Assembly: GCA_002914805.1 (NCBI GenBank)
Contig: JXTB01000081.1
Location: forward strand, 892,986-956,985
Direction of reading: 5' to 3'
From: Parasponia andersonii
Lineage: Eukaryota > Streptophyta > Magnoliopsida > Rosales > Cannabaceae
DNA: 64,000 nt
This document shows, in pieces, positions 58,114 to 64,000 of this stretch; the first letter of the stretch is position 1; each line of letters opens with the position of its first letter. The translations under genes and the position numbers were made by a program. The notes beneath the pieces were generated by a model. It was given only the letters and a program-made list of their open reading frames with translations, was not told where the DNA came from and ran no database searches.

Positions 58114-59818
58114 TGTTAGCCCAAAATTGACTACCCAAGAAAGGGTGAATTGAATTTTAAAACGTTTTAAGAAAGTTTTCAACTATGTAAAACTATAGAC
58201 CACTATTTTGAAACTTTGAGACTAAATAAACAATAATACCAAGTATATTAAGCACACTAAATATCAAACACTCAAATAAATAGCCTGCAATAAAGTACAA
58301 AGTATAGGAATAGAGAAAGTGCAAACTCGATTTTTATGAAGTTCGATAAACACGCCGGTTTGCCTACGTCATCAGCCTTCGGCAACTTACTTTGAGCTTC
58401 CACTATTCGGATCAAGATTGTGGGCTTGACTGACCCTTGTACAAATAGAGTGAATTCTTTTTAAGCTCACCCACGCCTTTACAATAATCTTGATTCTGGC
58501 TTTATAATGCCTGACCTTGGATTGTTTCGACTTCAGTGCCAATCTTCACCTACACGGATTGTTTAGACAATGGTGCCAATCTCACTAACTTGCGGATTGT
58601 TTAGACTCTGGTGACAACCTCACATATACTTGGGTTGTTTAGACTCCGATGACAACTTCACCTATGCACGGTTGTTTATGATTCTAGTGCCAACCATACC
58701 TCACACTTATTGGTTTTTCAATATAAGAGTGAAAATACTTAAAAACTCTCCTTACTAAATAATGAATACAATTGTGACTTAGGAGATTTGAGAACAATGC
58801 ACAATGAATGATCTAAGATTGGCTCAATATGATTTGAAAGTTAATTCAATATAGAAATATGTTTTTTCACTTTGAAAGTAGTTGAATAATAATTTAGGTT
58901 CATGCAAAGTCTTTTCAAGTGTTAAAATAGTTTCTATTTATAAACTTGGCTGAAAACTAGCCATTTATGACCGTTAGATACACTTTCTGTCATTTTCGAT
59001 TGAGTGAAAATATTAGCCGTTGGTAATGCTTTTCCAACGGTTGAATTTTAACGGTAATATTTTTATCGCTACTATTTTCGGTAGACCAGTGAAATTTTCG
59101 GTAGACCGAATACCCTGTTAATTTTGGCAGTTTTAGTTTTTGGCTATTTTTTAGATTTTGACAACTTTTAGCATTTTTCAAAAATCGACTTCTAAACTTG
59201 TTTTAAATGCTTTAAAAACATTAGAAATTAATTTGAAAAAAGTATTTTGGCTATTGCAAACTTATTTTAGTTTCTCAAAGATATTTAACAATAATTTAGA
59301 AAATATTCATACCAAAACATGTTATAGTTTGCAAGTAGAAAATCTCTTTTTAGCCTATATCAAATAATCATGATTTCAAATATATTTGCAACTTATTTAA
59401 ACTTAAGAAATCATGTTTTGAAGAATATTTTGCCCATTCAAAAATGTTATTTTCTCTTTTTAAACTTCTATAATAAAATAAATATTTTAAACTTAAGATA
59501 GTTTGAAAACTCTTTTGAAAAGTATGAGCCAATGTAAAGAGAATTTATGTGCAATGAACTAAATCAAATAAAAGACTAAATATGAAATATACCATATCTA
59601 AACATTGCTTTGTATAACATTGCTTTGTATCTTAATTGTCTATCTTTAAGCTTGATTCTAATGAGTCCAATATACATCAATCTTTAAGCTTGATTCCTTA
59701 ATTAACTTGAGTTAGAACTTTTAAAGCTATTTCACTACACATTTAAGTTAAATCATTAGTACTAAATCAAATGTTTGTTATCTTCAAAATAAGAATGAGT
59801 GAGATTGATTTCTCAACA
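58114..59818 (-). mobile_element. Solo LTR (about 1.7 kb) inserted in LINE-C
   Basis: On the minus strand it starts TGTTGAGAAATCAATC, with TTTTGAAGATAACAAACATT soon after, and ends CAATTCACCCTTTCTTGGG...GGGCTAACA. These are hallmarks of large Copia-type LTRs. A second copy lies at about 15150-16512 in the opposite orientation. It has no internal domains and no partner LTR, so it is probably a solo LTR. A 5-bp target duplication is not evident (GCTAT against GAAAA), so the edges may be off by a few bases. Confidence 0.65.
58519..58708. repeat. 37-38-bp minisatellite, 5 units, within the LTR
   Basis: GGATTGTTTAGAC-type units start at 58519, 58556, 58594, 58632 and 58670. The homologous place in the other LTR copy (16052-16155) also holds repeats of this kind. 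Confidence 0.85.
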
Positions 59819-59829
59819 GAAAATTACCT

Positions 59830-61300
59830 TCATTTAGAAACAAATCATTGACCAACCCAAGGAGGTAACACCGAAGTTAATGATTTTGCCCTTCTAGAAG
59901 TAGCTCCAGTCGTACTAGAATCATTAGACATGTCCTAAATAAGGATACTCCAATCCTTTTTAGTAATAGGATCAGTTGCAACATTGACGTTGTTGTCATC
60001 CCCATCCTTTTTACTAAAAACTAGCTTTGGATCCAAATCCTCTATGTTACTAAAAAGATTATCAATAGAATCAAGATAAACCGTTTGACCAACAACGGGC
60101 AAATCAACATGATTGTCACCAAGGACTTCGTCAGCCAGAATATTCTTATTTCCAAAGCCATCCTCAACTACACCAACTTTTCCTTCTTTAATAAGATCCT
60201 TTCTCAAAACTGAAAAAACATTCTGAATAGATACATTAGTAGTCTTTACTGGTGAATTAGTGATCGATCTATAAATCTTTTTTCGTGAACGTGATCAACC
60301 CCGCTCTTTAAAAAGACTCTTATCTTTAGTTTTATGGGGCCTTAGTCCCATGTTTGCAAGCAGTAGTTGTATGACCAATAGTATTGCATGGTAAGTAAAA
60401 GGCTGGTAAATTCTCGTAAGATAGAGGAATAAACAAGCAATCTTCCCCTAGGGCAAATCTAAAAGAGACTGTGACAAATCAATATCTATAAGAATCCTTG
60501 TAAAATGGCCAACATCACCTTTTAAGGTCACTTTATCAAATCTAATGGGCACACCCACTCTATTTACCAAATCAGAAAGAATAAGCTTATCCCAATAAAC
60601 CTATGGTAATTCATGAAATCTAACCCAAACTTGAGCATTTGTAGAACGTTGCGTGTTGGGATTGAAATTTGGATGCCAAGGACACAATCTAAGAACCCCC
60701 TCCCCCCTCCCCAAGCTTAAGATTCAACGAACCAAAAGACCAGACATGGTTTTTTTCTTCCTCTAAGTTCAACAAGATATGGAAGAAACCTTTCCCAAGA
60801 GAAATCAACCTCTATGAAGGAGGCAAATTCTATAAAGATTGGAGCTTCATACGGAGATTAACCAACTTCCATGGAGCATCTCTCCTAGATAGAAAAATAC
60901 ATTCAATAAGAGAGAATTGACTTAAGTTTAACCTGTCTCTTAAAATCTTTTCATTGATCTTAACACACACATAATTGCCTTTCAAAGTAAGTTGAGAGGC
61001 TGTTGTGATATCATTAGAGTGATTATTCAAATGAGACTTTGAACCATCCATAGCACCATTTAGCAACTTAGAACCACTATTCAAAGAATTAGCATTGAAA
61101 TTCCCTGCAATCTTAGTAAAAGAAATACTAGGATTTCTAAGATTTGAAGAATTACTTATAGTCTCAATCACACTACCTGAAAAAGCATTATTATCATCCT
61201 TTTTGTGAAAAGAGAATATATCATGGTGGCCCCAAATTTCGTCGACCATGCTTGAAAGCATGGTTAAATACCCACTGCAACCAACTCGATCATCAACCAA
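59830..61300 (-). pseudogene. LINE-C ORF1
   Basis: Open pieces are 61300-60830 and 60207-59935. The order KGNYVCVKINEKILRDRLNL, DAPWKLVNL, then (in broken frames at 60700-60330) AQVWVRFHELP, DLVNRVGVPIRFDK and a CNTIGHTTTAC knuckle is typical of plant LINE ORF1 (DUF4283 plus CCHC finger). It would bind the LINE RNA. Confidence 0.75.
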
Positions 61301-61430
61301 TTACATAAAGAATGCAGCAAAGATAACAAAATCCAAAAAAACCTGGCCTAACCACTAAAAAACAACTACAAATTCTTATTGAGACTTTCGTTGAATAGGT
61401 GGTGGGCGTCACACAGGCGGACCTGATTCT

Positions 61431-64000
61431 ACTTGTTTTTGAGATGTCCAAGTGGTGATGAGCATCAAAGCTTACTATCAAGAAGAGTCAGGGTCGTTCA
61501 TATTGCTCATAATTCACTTGAATCAAACATATGGTTGTACAAGAGTCGGACTTGGATTCGCGTTGGTTGGCAGACTCGGCTATGGAGGTTGGCCTTGGAA
61601 CCACTTGGGCTGTAAGGCAGACTCGGTTGAATGACAACTTATTGTCGGTATCAAGCTAGGCAGTGAACCTCTGCAAATCAATATAACGACTGCCAAGTGA
61701 CGACTTCAAGCCTTTGTTGGATGCACAAAATTGATAATTGAGTTCAGTTGGTCGATTGGGTGAGATTAAAGAAAAATCCTTAACATGTTAAGGCTTACTA
61801 TCAAAAAAATGCTAGGTTTTTTAATTTTAGCGGAAAAAAGGAAGGGAAATTTTTTATGGTTTTTTATAATAATTTTTCAAAAAAAAAATTGAAAAGTCCT
61901 AGATTTTAAAATTGATTGAAAAATTCCAGATTTAATTAGAAAAATATCATCTTTAAAGGTATTTAGAAAATACTATTTTTTTATTAATTGATTAGATACT
62001 TTCTAATCGATCAAGTTACCTAGAGTAAGTAGAGTGATCATCCAAGGTAACTTAACTAGTTATCTCAAGTGCTATTGAAGGAAAGTAGTATTTTTCTAAA
62101 TATTAATTAAATGTGTTATTTTTCTAAAAAAATTTTAAAATTAATATCTTTCAATCAATCTATGATTTTTAAAAGATTCGATCCATCCGGGATTTTTCAA
62201 TTTTTGGTACTTTTGGGCTGAAATATTGTAAGAAGATGAAAAAGAACACGTAAAACTTTGGGCTTTTTTAATTGAGTTATTTGCCAAAAAAAAAGCTTCG
62301 AGGTATAATTTTTCTGCAAATTTATACTTTTTGCATATAGATTAGTCAATAAATTTCTCAATAAATATGGAATTTAAATTGAAAAATATTTTATTTCTGT
62401 TAATTATGGAATCTAAATTGAAAATATTTTATTTCTGCTAATTAACACTAAAAATCTACTGAAAATAACTTACAATTATTAACACAAATCACCTAATTTA
62501 TACACATAAGACACAAATTTACAAATATTTAACATATAGAGGTATAATTTTACATAAGCTAAAAGATATGATGAAAATTATAAAACGATCATACTTCAAA
62601 GAGTTTTTTTTTTCAGTTATCTCTTTCTAATTATAGCAATAAAAATTAGAGTAATTATAAAAAATGTCCCTTTTATATTAATTTAAAAATAGTCATTTTT
62701 TTTTTTACAATTGTTTAATAAAAGGCCGTTTTATAATTTATTTTATAAATATATTATGAAAATACAAGGGATTAGACATTTCACCTAAAGCCATACGATA
62801 TGTGTATTTATCCCGAAGTAGTACTAGATCGCTTGATGGATTAATTAAAGGATAATTTTCTGATCTAAATAGTTGCTTTCTGATTAATTTTGTGAACGTC
62901 AATAAATAATTTTAAAAAATAAAGAAGGTTTATGCAAACTCCAATTTAAACTGTATATAACACGCATGGTTTTTTTTTTTTTTCCGCGGCTAAAAGGCTA
63001 AAAATGGTTTGTTTTTTTTTTTTTTTGTAATGATATTATCGTGATTAGTGAATAGTAATTGGTATGCGGAGAGCAAAGCCATAGGCAATCTAAAAGAGAT
63101 TCCCAACCAGTCACTGAAAGTACTCTTCCTCCTACTTTTTATTTATTTATTTGCTAGAACTGAAAGTACTCTTCCTTAACCCTTGTACAACAACCAAATT
63201 ATAGAAAGACTCCCATACAAGAAAATAGACTTGGTTCTAATAACAAGACGAACTACAAAGTAAAGATGATCAAAACTCACCTGACAAGAATAATGTTATA
63301 AATCATACCAGAGCTAAAACCAGAAGCCTTCTAAACTAATTCAAAATAAAGAGTTTTAGAGGTGTCAGTCAGTCAGCTAGTTAAGTTGGTAAAACCGCTT
63401 GAGGTTGAGTATAAGGACCCAATTTTAAATTTGCAAGCTTACAGTGAGAGCCTCAATCAAATCACAATTTGGGCATTTAGATCCAGCCTTGTCTCACCTT
63501 TTCTGAGCCAACAAAAAGTTGTTCAGTGGCATTTCTTGTCAAGCATTATGGTTTTATGTTTGGATCTCACACGGATAATGAATTTCAAATGTTTGAGAAA
63601 AGTACCATGCTTGAATCATGATCGTATAATCAATAATATACATTTTGCAGGGTAGCAAATATAATGTTTGGGATTTCGCACATAACAATTCTGTTATAAA
63701 GGCAAAGTAGAGAACTCTGCGTGAGATTTTCAGTTTACAAGGAAAAGGAAACACAGATGAAATATGCTTTTATCATATAATATCTTATAGAGATATTACA
63801 ACTTGAAAACTCTGCAAAAAAGAACAAAATCAAAGGCATGAGACAAGAAGCATCAGAAGAAACGAAGAAAGAAGTACTCAAGTAATATGCATCAAGAATG
63901 CATATCAAAAATCCATTATATCTAATATGTTAAACGTAATAATTTATCAGAATCAAAAGGTAAATGCTGTAAGGAATGTCCTTTTTACGTGATGTATATC
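61431..64000. other. AT-rich intergenic, no gene supported
   Basis: The first 360 bp may be LINE-C 5' UTR. The rest has poly-T runs (62960-63025) and no recognised domain. The open frame at 63362-63655 (97 codons) has no motif and an opposite-strand competitor at 63554-63754. The window ends without a clear gene. Confidence 0.45.

Larger units (their letters stand above)
54860..61430 (-). mobile_element. LINE-C, old L1-type element split by an LTR
   Basis: Minus-strand LINE of a different family from LINE-A/B, with ORF1 at 61300-59830 and ORF2 at 58110-54860. A 1.7-kb LTR lies between them. Both ORFs are riddled with stops, so it is the oldest LINE here. The 5' end may extend to about 61790; the 3' end merges into the upstream region of the F-box gene. 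Confidence 0.8.

Noticed and set aside
63362-63655. 97-codon plus-strand frame
   Set aside because: No domain or promoter context; competing frame on the other strand.
1-64000. tRNA and rRNA genes
   Set aside because: I looked for tRNA A/B-box patterns and rRNA words by eye and saw none; a covariance search would be needed to exclude them.

Overview
The window is nuclear DNA of a flowering plant, almost certainly a eudicot. It is AT-rich and intron-containing, with two conserved plant genes set among nested plant retrotransposons. I cannot name the species from sequence alone. Coordinates of clean repeats (LTRs, target-site duplications, splice sites) were read base by base. Boundaries of decayed elements are approximate, and all identities are hand counts.

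Two host genes are recognisable, both on the minus strand. A three-exon R2R3-MYB gene of subgroup 1 (1749-3364, 371 codons) matches MYB60, the guard-cell MYB, including its C-terminal signature. A four-exon F-box gene (53604-54661, 259 codons) matches SKIP24. Its first intron is 105 nt, stop-free and a multiple of three, so retaining it would insert 35 residues in frame.

The rest is mostly mobile DNA. At 17767-28073 lies a 10.3-kb Tat-lineage Ty3/gypsy element with 813-bp LTRs and an ATAGG target duplication. Its gag-integrase reads on the minus strand, but protease and reverse transcriptase are missing: the gag end runs directly into an RNase H. On the opposite strand, inside the 3' LTR, it carries a separate spliced gene with its own TATA box, plus two tandem arrays (74 bp x about 5 and 112 bp x about 6). 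This layout recalls the Retand/Grande elements and is the most unusual object here.

From 31505 to 48275 two related L1-type LINEs lie head to head. LINE-A (minus) has both ORFs. LINE-B (plus) is 5'-truncated and was split by a 5.5-kb chromodomain gypsy element (41510-46963, CACTT target duplication). LINE-A and LINE-B share the same disabling frameshift. A diverged direct repeat with a TATA box occurs at 38248-39290 and 49188-50070, and an inverted repeat follows LINE-B. A third, older LINE (54860-61430) ends about 200 bp upstream of the SKIP24 start codon and is split between ORF1 and ORF2 by a 1.7-kb LTR. A second copy of that LTR family, in the opposite orientation, sits at about 15150-16512.

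The remaining intervals (1-1748, 3831-5719, 7440-11600, 14061-15149, 16513-17761, 28611-31263, 51506-53603, 61431-64000) are AT-rich and show no gene I can support. Several LTR-like or MITE-like sequences there are listed with low confidence.
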